Shown: piece after piece, positions 8,551-18,345 of the stretch | Layout: every line of letters begins with the position of its first letter | Position numbering within the stretch: position 1 is the first letter of the stretch | Source of the DNA: Streptomyces antibioticus | GTDB lineage: Bacteria > Actinomycetota > Actinomycetes > Streptomycetales > Streptomycetaceae | Length of the DNA stretch: 64,000 nucleotides | Assembly: GCF_001514065.1 (NCBI RefSeq) | Contig: NZ_KQ948423.1 | Span: forward strand, 372,001 to 436,000 | Direction of reading: 5' to 3' | Notes under the pieces: generated by a model | Told to the model about the DNA's origin: nothing | Databases searched by the model: none | The model's input: the letters and a program-made list of their open reading frames with translations, nothing else | Program-made: the position numbers and the translations under genes

Positions 8551-10350
8551 GTGTCCGACGATAGGGGCCAGGGGCAACCACCTCCGGCCCCTGTCGCCGA
8601 CTCCGAGAGACGTAGCGTGCTCATACGACTTCTGCGGACCTATCTCAGGCCCTACAAGAAACCCATCGGTGTGCTGGTCCTGCTCCAGTTCCTGCAGACC
8701 TGCGCCACCCTCTACCTGCCCACGCTCAACGCCGACATCATCGACCACGGCGTGGTGAACGGGGACACGGGCTACATCCTGTCCTACGGCGCCCTGATGA
8801 TCGGGATCTCGCTGGCCCAGGTCGTGTGCAACATCGGGGCCGTCTACTACGGCGCCCGGACGGCCTCGGCGCTCGGACGGGACGTGCGGGCCGCGGTCTT
8901 CGACCGGGTGCAGTCGTTCTCGGCCCGTGAAGTGGGCCACTTCGGCGCGCCCACGCTGATCACACGGACCACGAACGACGTCCAGCAGGTGCAGATGCTG
9001 GCGCTGATGACGTTCACCCTGATGGTGTCGGCGCCCATCATGTGCGTGGGCGGCATCGTCCTCGCCCTCGGCCTGGACGTGCCGCTGTCGGCGGTGCTGG
9101 TCGCCGTCGTACCGACCCTGGGCATCTGCGTGACGCTGATCGTACGGCGGCTGCGGCCGCTGTTCCGGTCCATGCAGGTGCGCCTTGACACCGTCAACCG
9201 GGTGCTGCGCGAGCAGATCACCGGCAACCGCGTGATCCGCGCCTTCGTGCGCGACCAGTACGAGGAGGAGCGGTTCCGGAAGGCCAACCGCGACCTCACC
9301 GACATGTCCCTGGCCACCGGCAACATGCTCGCCCTGATGTTCCCCGTGGTCATGACGACGGTGAACCTGTCGTCGATCGCCGTGGTGTGGTTCGGCGCCC
9401 ACCGCATCGACAGCGGCGGCATGCAGATCGGCGACCTGACGGCGTTCCTCGCCTATCTGATGCAGATCGTGATGTCCGTGATGATGGCCACCTTCATGTT
9501 CATGATGGTGCCGCGCGCGGAGGTGTGCGCCGAGCGCATCCAGGAGGTCCTCGACACCGACTCCAGCGTCGTCCCGCCGCTCGCCCCCGTCACCGAGCTG
9601 CGCCGGCACGGGCACCTGGAGATCCGGGACGCGGGCTTCCGCTACCCGGGTGCCGAGGAGCCGGTGCTGAAGGCCGTCGACCTGGTGGCCCGGCCCGGTG
9701 AGGTGACCGCCGTGATCGGCTCGACCGGCAGCGGCAAGTCGACGCTGCTGGGGCTGGTACCGCGGCTGTTCGACGCGACCGAGGGCGAGGTGCTGGTCGA
9801 CGGCGTCCCCGTCGCGGAGGTCGAGCCGAAGCTGCTGGCGAGGACGGTCGGGCTCGTGCCGCAGAAGCCGTACCTCTTCGCGGGGACCGTGGCGACGAAC
9901 CTGCGCTACGGCAACCCGGACGCCACGGACGAGGAGCTGTGGCACGCGCTGGAGGTGGCGCAGGCCAAGAGCTTCGTCGAGCAGCTGGAGAACGGCCTCG
10001 ACTCCCCCATCGCCCAGGGCGGCACCAACGTCTCCGGCGGTCAGCGGCAGCGGCTCGCGATCGCCCGGACGCTGGTCCAGCGGCCCGAGATCTATCTCTT
10101 CGACGACTCCTTCTCCGCGCTCGACTACGCCACCGACGCGGCACTGCGCGCGGCGCTCGCCGCGGAGACGGCGGAGGCGACCGTGGTGATCGTCGCCCAG
10201 CGGGTGGCGACCATCCGGGACGCCGACCGGATCGTCGTCCTCGACGAGGGCCGGGTCGTCGGCACCGGCACGCACCACGAACTGATGGCGGACAACGAGA
10301 CCTACCGGGAGATCGTGCTCTCCCAGCTGACGGAAGCGGAGGCTGCCTGA
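8551..10350 (+). CDS. ABC exporter half-transporter, subunit 1
   Basis: A 599-aa protein. The GTG start at 8551 follows GGGGGGA. Residues ~25-310 hold six predicted membrane helices of the type I exporter fold. The nucleotide-binding domain has Walker A GSTGSGKST, signature NVSGGQRQR, and Walker B IYLFDDS, in which the usual catalytic Glu is Asp. Its stop overlaps the start of the second subunit (TGATG), so the two are translated together and very probably form a heterodimer. Substrate unknown; such pairs often export lipids, peptides or drugs. Confidence 0.9.
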   Translation: MSDDRGQGQPPPAPVADSERRSVLIRLLRTYLRPYKKPIGVLVLLQFLQTCATLYLPTLNADIIDHGVVNGDTGYILSYGALMIGISLAQVVCNIGAVYYGARTASALGRDVRAAVFDRVQSFSAREVGHFGAPTLITRTTNDVQQVQMLALMTFTLMVSAPIMCVGGIVLALGLDVPLSAVLVAVVPTLGICVTLIVRRLRPLFRSMQVRLDTVNRVLREQITGNRVIRAFVRDQYEEERFRKANRDLTDMSLATGNMLALMFPVVMTTVNLSSIAVVWFGAHRIDSGGMQIGDLTAFLAYLMQIVMSVMMATFMFMMVPRAEVCAERIQEVLDTDSSVVPPLAPVTELRRHGHLEIRDAGFRYPGAEEPVLKAVDLVARPGEVTAVIGSTGSGKSTLLGLVPRLFDATEGEVLVDGVPVAEVEPKLLARTVGLVPQKPYLFAGTVATNLRYGNPDATDEELWHALEVAQAKSFVEQLENGLDSPIAQGGTNVSGGQRQRLAIARTLVQRPEIYLFDDSFSALDYATDAALRAALAAETAEATVVIVAQRVATIRDADRIVVLDEGRVVGTGTHHELMADNETYREIVLSQLTEAEAA

Positions 10351-12278
10351 TGGCCGGGCCCATGGGGCGGATGATGGCCGGCGGCGGCCCGGACACCCGT
10401 TCGCTCGACTTCAAGGTGTCGGGCCGGCGGCTGATCGGGCAGTTCCGGCCGGAGCGGTTCACCATCTACGCGCTGCTGGCCTGTGTGGTGGTCAGCGTCG
10501 GTCTGAACTCGATCGGGCCGTGGATTCTCGGCAAGGCCACCGACCTGGTCTTCGCCGGCATCATCGGCCGCCAGATGCCGGCCGGGGCCTCCAAGGAGGA
10601 GGTTCTCGCCGGGATGCGCGAGCGCGGCGACTCCGCGATCGCCGACATGCTGAGCGGCACCGACTTCACCCCGGGTGAGGGCATCGACTTCACCGCCGTG
10701 GGACATGTCCTGCTCCTCGCCACCGGCGCCTTCGCCATCGCGGGGCTGCTGATGGCGGTGGCGACCCGGCTGGTCAACCGGGCCGTGAACCGCACCATGT
10801 TCCGGCTGCGCGAGGACGTGCAGACGAAGATGTCGCGGCTGCCGCTGTCGTACTTCGACAAGCGCCAGCGCGGCGAGGTGCTCTCCCGGGCGACGAACGA
10901 CATCGACAACATCGGGCAGACCCTCCAGCAGTCGATGGGCCAGCTCATCAACTCGCTGCTGACGATCATCGGCGTGCTCGCGATGATGTTCTACGTCTCC
11001 TGGCTGCTGGCGCTGGTCGCGCTGGTGACCGTGCCGCTGTCGTTCGTCGTCGCCACCCGCGTCGGCAAGCGGTCGCAGCCGCACTTCGTGCAGCAGTGGC
11101 GCACCACCGGCAAGCTCAACGCGCACGTCGAGGAGATGTACACCGGGCACACCCTGGTCAAGGTCTTCGGGCGGCAGGACGAGTCGGCGCGGCAGTTCGC
11201 CGAGCAGAACGAGGCGCTGTACGAGGCCGGGTTCAAGGCGCAGTTCAACAGCGGGGTCATGCAGCCGCTGATGATGTTCGTGTCGAACCTCAACTACGTG
11301 CTGGTCGCGGTCGTCGGCGGCCTGCGGGTCGCCTCCGGTGCCCTCTCCATCGGTGACGTGCAGGCCTTCATCCAGTACTCCCGCCAGTTCTCGATGCCGC
11401 TGACGCAGGTCGCGTCCATGGCGAACCTCGTACAGTCCGGCGTCGCCTCCGCCGAGCGGGTCTTCGAACTCCTCGACGCCGAGGAGCAGGCGGCGGACCC
11501 GGTCCCGGGCCTCCGCCCGGAGGAACTGCGCGGACGGGTCGCGCTGGAGAACGTGTCCTTCCGCTACGACCCCGAGAAGCCGCTCATCGAGGATCTCTCC
11601 CTGAAGGTCGAGCCCGGCCACACGGTCGCGATCGTCGGCCCGACCGGCGCCGGAAAGACCACGCTGGTCAACCTGCTGATGCGGTTCTACGACGTCTCCG
11701 GCGGCCGGATCACCCTCGACGGGGTGGACATCGCGAAGATGTCCCGGGACGAACTGCGCGCCCAGATCGGCATGGTGCTCCAGGACACCTGGCTGTTCGG
11801 CGGCACCATCGCGGAGAACATCGCGTACGGCGCCTCCCGCGAGGTCACCCGGGGCGAGATCGAGGAGGCCGCGCGCGCCGCGCACGCCGACCGGTTCGTC
11901 CGGACGCTGCCCGACGGCTACGACACGGTGATCGACGACGAGGGCACGGGCGTCAGCGCCGGTGAGAAGCAGCTCATCACCATCGCGCGGGCGTTCCTGT
12001 CCGACCCGACGATCCTCGTCCTCGACGAGGCCACGTCGTCCGTCGACACCCGCACCGAGGTGCTCATCCAGAAGGCCATGGCCAAACTCGCCCACGGCCG
12101 CACGTCGTTCGTGATCGCCCACCGCCTCTCCACCATCCGGGACGCGGACACGATCCTGGTGATGGAGAACGGCTCGATCGTGGAACAGGGCGCACACGCG
12201 GACCTGTTGGAGGCGGACGGGGCGTACGCCCGCCTGTACAAGGCGCAGTTCGCGCAGGCGGTGGCGGAAGTGGATTAG
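10350..12278 (+). CDS. ABC exporter half-transporter, subunit 2
   Basis: A 642-aa protein; ATG 10350 shares its first base with the stop of subunit 1. Residues ~40-350 are the membrane domain, with a longer extracytoplasmic insert after the first helix (residues ~70-115). The nucleotide-binding domain has Walker A GPTGAGKTT, a non-standard signature VSAGEKQ, and Walker B ILVLDEAT with the catalytic Glu. Together with subunit 1 this gives one canonical and one degenerate ATP site, as in heterodimeric bacterial exporters. Transcription ends at the TTCG-loop terminator that follows. Confidence 0.9.
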   Translation: MAGPMGRMMAGGGPDTRSLDFKVSGRRLIGQFRPERFTIYALLACVVVSVGLNSIGPWILGKATDLVFAGIIGRQMPAGASKEEVLAGMRERGDSAIADMLSGTDFTPGEGIDFTAVGHVLLLATGAFAIAGLLMAVATRLVNRAVNRTMFRLREDVQTKMSRLPLSYFDKRQRGEVLSRATNDIDNIGQTLQQSMGQLINSLLTIIGVLAMMFYVSWLLALVALVTVPLSFVVATRVGKRSQPHFVQQWRTTGKLNAHVEEMYTGHTLVKVFGRQDESARQFAEQNEALYEAGFKAQFNSGVMQPLMMFVSNLNYVLVAVVGGLRVASGALSIGDVQAFIQYSRQFSMPLTQVASMANLVQSGVASAERVFELLDAEEQAADPVPGLRPEELRGRVALENVSFRYDPEKPLIEDLSLKVEPGHTVAIVGPTGAGKTTLVNLLMRFYDVSGGRITLDGVDIAKMSRDELRAQIGMVLQDTWLFGGTIAENIAYGASREVTRGEIEEAARAAHADRFVRTLPDGYDTVIDDEGTGVSAGEKQLITIARAFLSDPTILVLDEATSSVDTRTEVLIQKAMAKLAHGRTSFVIAHRLSTIRDADTILVMENGSIVEQGAHADLLEADGAYARLYKAQFAQAVAEVD

Positions 12279-12285
12279 CTGTGTG

Positions 12286-12307
12286 GGGGCTGCTTCGGCA
12301 GCCCCCG
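12286..12307. terminator. Bidirectional terminator between the ABC exporter and hrdA
   Basis: A perfect 9-bp stem GGGGGCTGC with a TTCG loop sits between the convergent ABC exporter and sigma-factor genes. It is GC-rich with no strong T tract, as is usual in Streptomyces. Confidence 0.75.
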
Positions 12308-12310
12308 CCT

Positions 12311-13627
12311 CTAATCCAGGTAACCCCTCAGCTGATCCGCGAAAGCATGATCCCGGAGCTTGTTCAGGGTCTTCGACTCGATCTGCCGAATCCGCTCCCG
12401 CGTCACGCCGAAGATCCTGCCTATCTCCTCCAGCGTCCGGGGACGCCCGTCAGCCAGCCCGTACCTCAGCTGTACGACCTTGCGCTCCCGCTCCCCCAGC
12501 GTGGACAGCACCGCCTCCAGGTGCTCCCGCAGCAGCAGGAACGCCGCCGACTCCACGGGTGACGTCGCGTCGCCGTCCTCGATGAGGTCGCCGAGGGCGA
12601 CGTCGTCCTCCTCGCCCACGGGCGCGTGCAGCGACACCGGTTCCTGGGCCAGCCGCAGGACCTCGCTGACGCGTTCCGGCGCGAGGTCGAGGTGACCGGC
12701 CACCTCCTCCGGCGTCGGTTCGTAGCCGCGTTCCTGCAGCATGCGGCGCTGGACGCGGACGACCCGGTTGATCAGCTCGACGACATGGACCGGCACCCGG
12801 ATGGTGCGGGCCTGGTCGGCGAGGGCGCGGGACATGGCCTGTCGGATCCACCAGGTGGCGTACGTGGAGAACTTGTAGCCGCGGGCGTAGTCGAACTTCT
12901 CGACCGCGCGGATCAGGCCCAGGTTCCCTTCCTGGACCAGGTCGAGCATGGTCAGGCCGCGGCCGACGTACCGTTTGGCGACGGAGACGACCAGGCGCAG
13001 GTTGGCCTCGATGAGGCGGCGCTTCGCCATCCGGCCCATCACCACGAGCCGGTCCAGGTCGAGCGCCAACTGGCTGTCCAGGGACGGGGTGTTGCTCAGC
13101 TTCTCCTCGGCGAACAGGCCCGCTTCGACCCGGCGGGCGAGTTCGACCTCCTCGGCCGCGGTGAGCAGCGGGATGCGGCCGATCTCCCGCAGGTACTGGC
13201 GGAACAGGTCCGAGGACGGCCCGCCGGTGTCGGTGGCGCGGCCGCGGGGTGGTTCGGGGGGCTCGACGGGTTCGGTCTCCACTGCGTCGAGCGCTTCGGC
13301 GGGCGGGGCGTCCGGCTCCGCCTCGGGGTGGTGCACGACACGGCTCTGCGGGGGCACCGCGACCAGTACGTCGGTCTCGGCGTCCGGTTCTGCCGTGTCG
13401 TCCGCACTGTTCTCGGTCTGTGTGAGGGTCTGGGTCTGCACGGGGGCGACCTCCAGGATGATCGCTGCAGAGTGCGGCAGCGCTGTTTCGGGGACGGAGT
13501 CGGCGGCCTCGCCGCTGTCCGTCCCGTACGCGATGAGCGGAACCGCGGGGGTCTGGGACCCGTTGGGGACGGATCGGCCGCGCTCCGAGGACTCAGGCAC
13601 CGGAACCCAGTGTGGAGTACGACACAT
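12311..13627 (-). CDS. hrdA: RNA polymerase sigma factor, group 2 sigma-70 (HrdA-like)
   Basis: A 438-aa protein. A long acidic, Pro/Glu/Thr-rich N-terminal region (~150 residues) precedes the conserved core: region 1.2 ([21 protein letters not shown]), region 2 with [15 protein letters not shown] and [17 protein letters not shown], region 3, and region 4 with [19 protein letters not shown]. It directs RNA polymerase to housekeeping-type promoters. The hrdA name rests on its place just downstream of dnaG, as I recall for S. coelicolor, and not on a sequence search. ATG 13627 is assigned; GTG 13636 is an alternative, and neither has a clear ribosome site. It may be co-transcribed with dnaG, 77 bp upstream. 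Confidence 0.85.
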   Translation of the reverse strand: MCRTPHWVPVPESSERGRSVPNGSQTPAVPLIAYGTDSGEAADSVPETALPHSAAIILEVAPVQTQTLTQTENSADDTAEPDAETDVLVAVPPQSRVVHHPEAEPDAPPAEALDAVETEPVEPPEPPRGRATDTGGPSSDLFRQYLREIGRIPLLTAAEEVELARRVEAGLFAEEKLSNTPSLDSQLALDLDRLVVMGRMAKRRLIEANLRLVVSVAKRYVGRGLTMLDLVQEGNLGLIRAVEKFDYARGYKFSTYATWWIRQAMSRALADQARTIRVPVHVVELINRVVRVQRRMLQERGYEPTPEEVAGHLDLAPERVSEVLRLAQEPVSLHAPVGEEDDVALGDLIEDGDATSPVESAAFLLLREHLEAVLSTLGERERKVVQLRYGLADGRPRTLEEIGRIFGVTRERIRQIESKTLNKLRDHAFADQLRGYLD

Positions 13628-13704
13628 CGCCGCCACGAGGGGCGTGCGGTGACTTTTTGAGTCCGGTCCGTGACCGGGTGGTTACCGTGGCGGAGGCGAC
13701 ACGC

Positions 13705-15609
13705 TCAGAGAGCTGCGGCTCCGTGCTCTCGCAGCGCCTGGTCGTACTGCTGGAGGACCCACAATTCGTTCTGCACGGCGGCCAGTTCGGCCGGGTCTCC
13801 GTGCGTTCCGAGGCGGGTGAGGGTGCTCTGGATGTCGCGGACGCGGCGCTCCACGGCCCGGCGGCGGACCGCCACGAGCTGGATGCCGGCATAGATCTCG
13901 TCGACGGTCTTGCGCATGATCGCCTCGACGGCGAGCTCCGTGACCATCGCGCGGACGGCGTCGTCGGGCGCGGCCTCGCGGACCCGGACGAGATAGTCCT
14001 GCGCGTCCTGAGTGCCGTACTCGGCGCCGCCCGCTTCCATGATCGCCTGGCGTACGGCGGCGTAGGGCGCGGCGGTGAACTCGTCGATGCCGTAGGCGTC
14101 GAAGGCCGGGGAGACCAACTCGGGGCGCTGGAGGGCGAGTTTGAGGAGTTCGCGCTCGGTGGCGTAGACGGGGTTGCGGAGCTGGAGCGCGGGGCCGCCG
14201 GCCGTGGTGCGCTGGGTGGCCTCGTACGGCTGCTGGGGGCCGCGGGCCGGGGCGGGGGCGCCCTTGCCACCGCGGTCGCGGGCCCAGCGGGCCAGCTGGG
14301 CGACGCGCTTGACCACGAACTGGGTGTCGAGGATGCCGAGCATGCCGGCGAGCTGGACGGCGACCTCGTGCTGGGCGCCGCTGTTCTTGATGCGGGCGAC
14401 GATCGGGGCGGCCTCGTCGAGGGCGGCGGCGCGGCCCGCCGGGGTGTCGAGGTCGTAGCGGACGACGATCTGGCGGAGCGCGAACTCGAAGAGCGGAGTG
14501 CGGGGTTCGACCAGGTCGGCGACCGCGTCGTCGCCCTTGGCCAGGCGCAGGTCGCAGGGGTCCATGCCGTCGGGGGCGATGGCGATGTAGGTCTCGGCGG
14601 CGAACTTCTGGTCGTCCTCGAAGGCGCGCAGGGCCGCCTTCTGGCCGGCGGCGTCGCCGTCGAAGGTGAAGATCACGCGGGCGCTGCCGTTGTCCATCAG
14701 CAGCCGGCGGAGGATCTTGATGTGGTCGCCGCCGAAGGCGGTGCCGCAGGTCGCGATGGCCGTCGTCACGCCCGCGAGGTGGCAGGCCATGACGTCGGTG
14801 TAGCCCTCGACGACGACCGCGCGGGACGCCTTGGCGATGTCCTTCTTGGCGAGGTCGATGCCGTAGAGGACCTGGGACTTCTTGTAGATCGCGGTGTCGG
14901 GCGTGTTGAGGTACTTCGGGCCGGTGTCCGCCTCGTAGAGCTTGCGGGCGCCGAAGCCGACCACGTCTCCGCCGATGTCGCGGATCGGCCACATCAGGCG
15001 GCCGCGGAAGCGGTCGATGGGGCCGCGGCGGCCTTCCTGGGAGAGGCCCGACAGGAGGAGTTCCTTGTCGGTGAAGCCCTTGCCGCGCAGGAAGCGGGTG
15101 AGGTGGTCCCAGCCCTGGGGGCTGTAGCCGACGGAGAAGTGCTCGGCGGCGGACTGGTCGAAGCCGCGCTCGGCGAGGAACTTGCGCCCGGTGTCGGCCT
15201 CGGGGCTGGTGGCGAGCTGTTCCATGTACCAGTCGGCGGCGATCTTGTGGGCCTCGACCAGCCGGATGCGTTCGCCGCGCTGGTGGGCCGGGTTGTACCC
15301 GCCCTCCTCGTAGCGCAGGGTGATGCCGGCCTGGCCGGCCAGGCGCTCGACCGCCTCGGAGAAGGTGAGGTGGTCGACCTTCATCACGAACGTGATGGTG
15401 TCGCCGCCCTCCTGGCAGCCGAAGCAGTGGAAGAGTCCCTTGCTCGGGCTGACCTGGAAGGACGGCGACTTCTCGTCATGGAACGGGCACAGGCCCTTGA
15501 GGTTGCCCCCGCCCGCGTTGCGCAGCTGGAGGTACTCGGACACCACGGCGTCGATCGGGACCGCGTCCCGTACCGCCTTCACGTCCTCGTCATTGATCCG
15601 TCCTGCCAC
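13705..15609 (-). CDS. dnaG: DNA primase
   Basis: A 634-aa protein starting at GTG 15609. The N-terminal zinc-binding domain has C41-x2-H44 and C62-x2-C65 (CPFH and CFGC). The TOPRIM catalytic core includes VVVEGYTDVMACH, with the metal-binding Glu, and FTFDGDAAG, with the conserved Asp pair. The C-terminal helical part binds the replicative helicase. It makes RNA primers for chromosomal replication. It lies directly upstream of a sigma-70 gene on the same strand, like the rpsU-dnaG-rpoD arrangement elsewhere, but with a group 2 sigma factor and no rpsU. Confidence 0.97.
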   Translation of the reverse strand: MAGRINDEDVKAVRDAVPIDAVVSEYLQLRNAGGGNLKGLCPFHDEKSPSFQVSPSKGLFHCFGCQEGGDTITFVMKVDHLTFSEAVERLAGQAGITLRYEEGGYNPAHQRGERIRLVEAHKIAADWYMEQLATSPEADTGRKFLAERGFDQSAAEHFSVGYSPQGWDHLTRFLRGKGFTDKELLLSGLSQEGRRGPIDRFRGRLMWPIRDIGGDVVGFGARKLYEADTGPKYLNTPDTAIYKKSQVLYGIDLAKKDIAKASRAVVVEGYTDVMACHLAGVTTAIATCGTAFGGDHIKILRRLLMDNGSARVIFTFDGDAAGQKAALRAFEDDQKFAAETYIAIAPDGMDPCDLRLAKGDDAVADLVEPRTPLFEFALRQIVVRYDLDTPAGRAAALDEAAPIVARIKNSGAQHEVAVQLAGMLGILDTQFVVKRVAQLARWARDRGGKGAPAPARGPQQPYEATQRTTAGGPALQLRNPVYATERELLKLALQRPELVSPAFDAYGIDEFTAAPYAAVRQAIMEAGGAEYGTQDAQDYLVRVREAAPDDAVRAMVTELAVEAIMRKTVDEIYAGIQLVAVRRRAVERRVRDIQSTLTRLGTHGDPAELAAVQNELWVLQQYDQALREHGAAAL

Positions 15610-15638
15610 GCAGCGATTCTACGGGGACGGACTGACAC

Positions 15639-16904
15639 TCAAGAGACGAGGCTTTCGAGCGGAACGTGCGGGTCCGCCAGCGCCTCCGTGTCCACCTGTG
15701 TCTTCGTCCGGATCAGCTGCTGGATCGGGTCCGTGACGTCCCACACGTTCACGTTCATCCCGGCCAGCACCCGGCCCTCCTTCACCCAGAACGCGATGAA
15801 CTCACGCTTTCCGGCGTCCCCGCGAATCACCACTTCGTCGTACGACCCCGGGGGCGCCCAGCCGCTGTACTCCATGCCCAGGTCGTACTGGTCGGAGAAG
15901 AAGTAGGGGACGCGGTCGTAGACGAGGTCCTGGCCGAGCATCGCGCGGGCCGCGGCGGGGCCGCCGTTGAGGGCGTTGGCCCAGTGCTCCACGCGCAGCC
16001 TGCTGTCGAAGAGGGCGTGGTGGAAGGAGGCGACGTCACCGGCCGCGTGGATGTCGGGGTCGGAGGTGCGCAGCCGGTCGTCGACCGCGACGCCGCCGCC
16101 GTGCGCCCGGTCGGCGAGCTCCAGGCCCGCCGCCTCGGCGAGCGCGGTGCGCGGGGCCGCGCCGATCGCGGCGAGGACGTCGTGCGCCGGGTGTTCCTCG
16201 CCGTCGTCGGTGCGGGCGGCCAGCACCATGCCGTCCTGGCCGATGATCTCGGTGAGCTGGGCGCCGAAGTGGAAGCGCACGCCGTGCTCCCGGTGCAGGT
16301 CGGCGAAGAGGCCGCCGAGCTCGGGGCCGAGGACGCCGTGCAGCGGGGTCGGGGCGGGCTCGATGATGGTGACCTCGGCGCCGTACTCGCGGGCCGCCGC
16401 CGCGACCTCCAGGCCGATCCAGCCGGCGCCCGCGATCACGAGATGGCCGTTGTCCCGGCCGAGCGCGGCCAGCACGCCCTTGAGGCGTTCCGCGTGCGCG
16501 AGGCGGCGCAGGTGATGGACGCCCGCGAGGTCGGTGCCCGGGATGTCGAGGCGGCGGGGTTCGGCCCCGGTGGCCAGAAGCAGCTTGTCGTAGTGGACGA
16601 GCGTGCCGTCGTCGCCGAAGCGGACGGTTTTGGCCGCGCGGTCGATCGCGTCGACCGTCTGGCCGAGGTGCAGCTCGATGTCGTTGCGCGCGTACCAGGC
16701 CGGTTCGTGCACGAAGACGCTGTCGCGTTCCTCCTTGCCGAGCAGGTAGCCCTTGGAGAGGGGCGGGCGCTCATAGGGGTGGTCGCGTTCGTCGCAGATC
16801 AGTATCACGCGACCGGTGAAGCCCTCCGCTCGGAGCGTCTCGGCCGCCTTGGCGCCGGCGAGACCGCCTCCGACGATCACGAATGTCTGGTCCGCGTCGA
16901 CCAC
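15639..16904 (-). CDS. FAD-dependent NAD(P)H:ferredoxin/rubredoxin reductase-like protein
   Basis: A 421-aa protein. GTG 16904 is preceded by GAGGAGG at 7 bp. The FAD-binding GGGLAGAKAAE is at residues ~12-22, PPLSKGYL follows at ~47-54, the NAD(P)H-binding GAGWIGLEVA is at ~158-168, and the second FAD motif is IHAAGDVA. The C-terminal domain has the dimer/partner-binding region typical of putidaredoxin-reductase-like enzymes. It transfers electrons from NAD(P)H to a small redox protein, but no ferredoxin or P450 gene is adjacent. It lies between dgt and dnaG, all on the minus strand. Confidence 0.85.
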   Translation of the reverse strand: MVDADQTFVIVGGGLAGAKAAETLRAEGFTGRVILICDERDHPYERPPLSKGYLLGKEERDSVFVHEPAWYARNDIELHLGQTVDAIDRAAKTVRFGDDGTLVHYDKLLLATGAEPRRLDIPGTDLAGVHHLRRLAHAERLKGVLAALGRDNGHLVIAGAGWIGLEVAAAAREYGAEVTIIEPAPTPLHGVLGPELGGLFADLHREHGVRFHFGAQLTEIIGQDGMVLAARTDDGEEHPAHDVLAAIGAAPRTALAEAAGLELADRAHGGGVAVDDRLRTSDPDIHAAGDVASFHHALFDSRLRVEHWANALNGGPAAARAMLGQDLVYDRVPYFFSDQYDLGMEYSGWAPPGSYDEVVIRGDAGKREFIAFWVKEGRVLAGMNVNVWDVTDPIQQLIRTKTQVDTEALADPHVPLESLVS

Positions 16905-16973
16905 TTGATGCCTCCTCGTAAGGGTGCCGCCACATGGGAGCGTCCCGCACGCAGCGTGATGGGGGAAGAGGGA

Positions 16974-16991
16974 GTGGCCCGATCAGGCCAC
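16974..16991. terminator. Possible terminator hairpin between dgt and the FAD reductase gene
   Basis: A perfect 6-bp stem GTGGCC with a 6-nt loop lies in the 135-bp gap downstream of dgt. There is no T tract, so the assignment is weak. Confidence 0.35.
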
Positions 16992-17039
16992 GGAGGGTCA
17001 CATTCGGGCGTGTTTCGCTTCACCCTTGGCACATCTGTC

Positions 17040-18290
17040 TCACATATGCCCTGTCAGGCGAGCATGAAGCGATCGCGCCGACGCGTCCGTGAGGGACGCG
17101 ATCTGGTCGACGATCACCCGCTTGCGGGCGCGGTCGTCGGCCGCCTGGTCGAACAGTGCCCGGAACTGCGGGTCGAGCCCGTCCGGGGCGCGGACGGTGA
17201 GCGCCTCGGCGAGTTCGGCCACCACGATCCGCTGATCGGCCCGCAGCCGCTCCTGCTCGGCGCGCTGCATCACGTACCGGTCGGCGACGGCCTTGAGGAC
17301 CGCACACTCCAGCCGCGTCTCGTGCGGTACGACGAGTTCGGCGGCGTATCTCGTGAGCGGGCCGCCGCCGAACGCCGCGCGCGTGGCACCCTCGGCGGCG
17401 AGGCAGAAACGGCCGATGAGCTGGCTGGTGGCGTCCTTCAGCCGGGCCTGGGCGACGGCGGAACCGTCGTAGCCGTGCGGCCACCACGGCTGGTCCTGGA
17501 GCCGGTCCAGGGCCGCGGCGAGTTCGGCGGTGTCGGTGTCCCCGGGGACGTACCGGCCGAGGGCCACCGCGAAGACCGCCTGCCGTTCCGGTTCCGCGTG
17601 CAGACAGTTGGGGTCGATGTGGCCGGCGTGCAGGCCGTCCTCGACGTCGTGCACCGAGTACGCCACGTCGTCCGACCAGTCCATCACCTGCGCCTCGAAG
17701 CAGATGCGGGCGCCGGGGGCGTCCTTGCGGACCCAGTCGAAGACGGGGCGGTCGTCCTCGTAGACGCCGAACTTGGGGGACGCTGCCTGCGGTCCCGCTC
17801 CGCGCGGCCAGGGGTATTTGGTGGCCGCGTCGAGGGTGGCGCGGGTGAGGTTCAGCCCCACCGAGCCTTCCTCGGTGAAGCGTTTGGGCTCGATGCGGGT
17901 GAGGAGGCGCAGGGACTGCGCGTTGCCCTCGAAGCCGCCGCAGTCCTCCGCGAACTCGTTGAGGGCCTGTTCGCCGTTGTGACCGAACGGGGGGTGGCCG
18001 AGGTCGTGGGCGAGGCAGGCGGCTTCGACGAGGTCGGGGTCGCAGCCGAGGGCTTCGCCGAGCTCTCGGCCTACCTGGGCGCACTCCAGGGAGTGCGTGA
18101 GCCGGGTTCTGGGGCTGGCGTCCCAGACCTGGCTTCGGGTGCCTGGGGTGACGACCTGCGTTTTGCCGGCGAGGCGGCGCAGTGCGGCTGAGTGGAGGAT
18201 GCGGGCGCGGTCGCGTTGGAAGGCGGTGCGGCCGGGGCGCTTGTCCGGCTCCGGGGCCCAGCGGTCGGTTGAGGGCAGGTCGTACGGCAT
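17040..18290 (-). CDS. dgt: Deoxyguanosinetriphosphate triphosphohydrolase-like protein
   Basis: A 416-aa HD-superfamily enzyme starting at ATG 18290. It shows [21 protein letters not shown], the family signature [15 protein letters not shown], and the metal-binding [16 protein letters not shown], with later His/Asp ligands in [17 protein letters not shown]. It hydrolyses dNTPs to deoxynucleoside and tripolyphosphate, which helps set dNTP pools for replication. That fits the neighbouring primase gene. Confidence 0.93.
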   Translation of the reverse strand: MPYDLPSTDRWAPEPDKRPGRTAFQRDRARILHSAALRRLAGKTQVVTPGTRSQVWDASPRTRLTHSLECAQVGRELGEALGCDPDLVEAACLAHDLGHPPFGHNGEQALNEFAEDCGGFEGNAQSLRLLTRIEPKRFTEEGSVGLNLTRATLDAATKYPWPRGAGPQAASPKFGVYEDDRPVFDWVRKDAPGARICFEAQVMDWSDDVAYSVHDVEDGLHAGHIDPNCLHAEPERQAVFAVALGRYVPGDTDTAELAAALDRLQDQPWWPHGYDGSAVAQARLKDATSQLIGRFCLAAEGATRAAFGGGPLTRYAAELVVPHETRLECAVLKAVADRYVMQRAEQERLRADQRIVVAELAEALTVRAPDGLDPQFRALFDQAADDRARKRVIVDQIASLTDASARSLHARLTGHM

Positions 18291-18345
18291 GACTCGACAG
18301 TACGGGCAGGGACTGACAATTCGCCGGTTCGTGTGCCTTGTGCTG

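Noticed and set aside
6696-8624. A 642-codon minus-strand frame across the FGGY kinase gene
   Set aside because: No domain pattern and biased composition; the plus-strand kinase explains the region.
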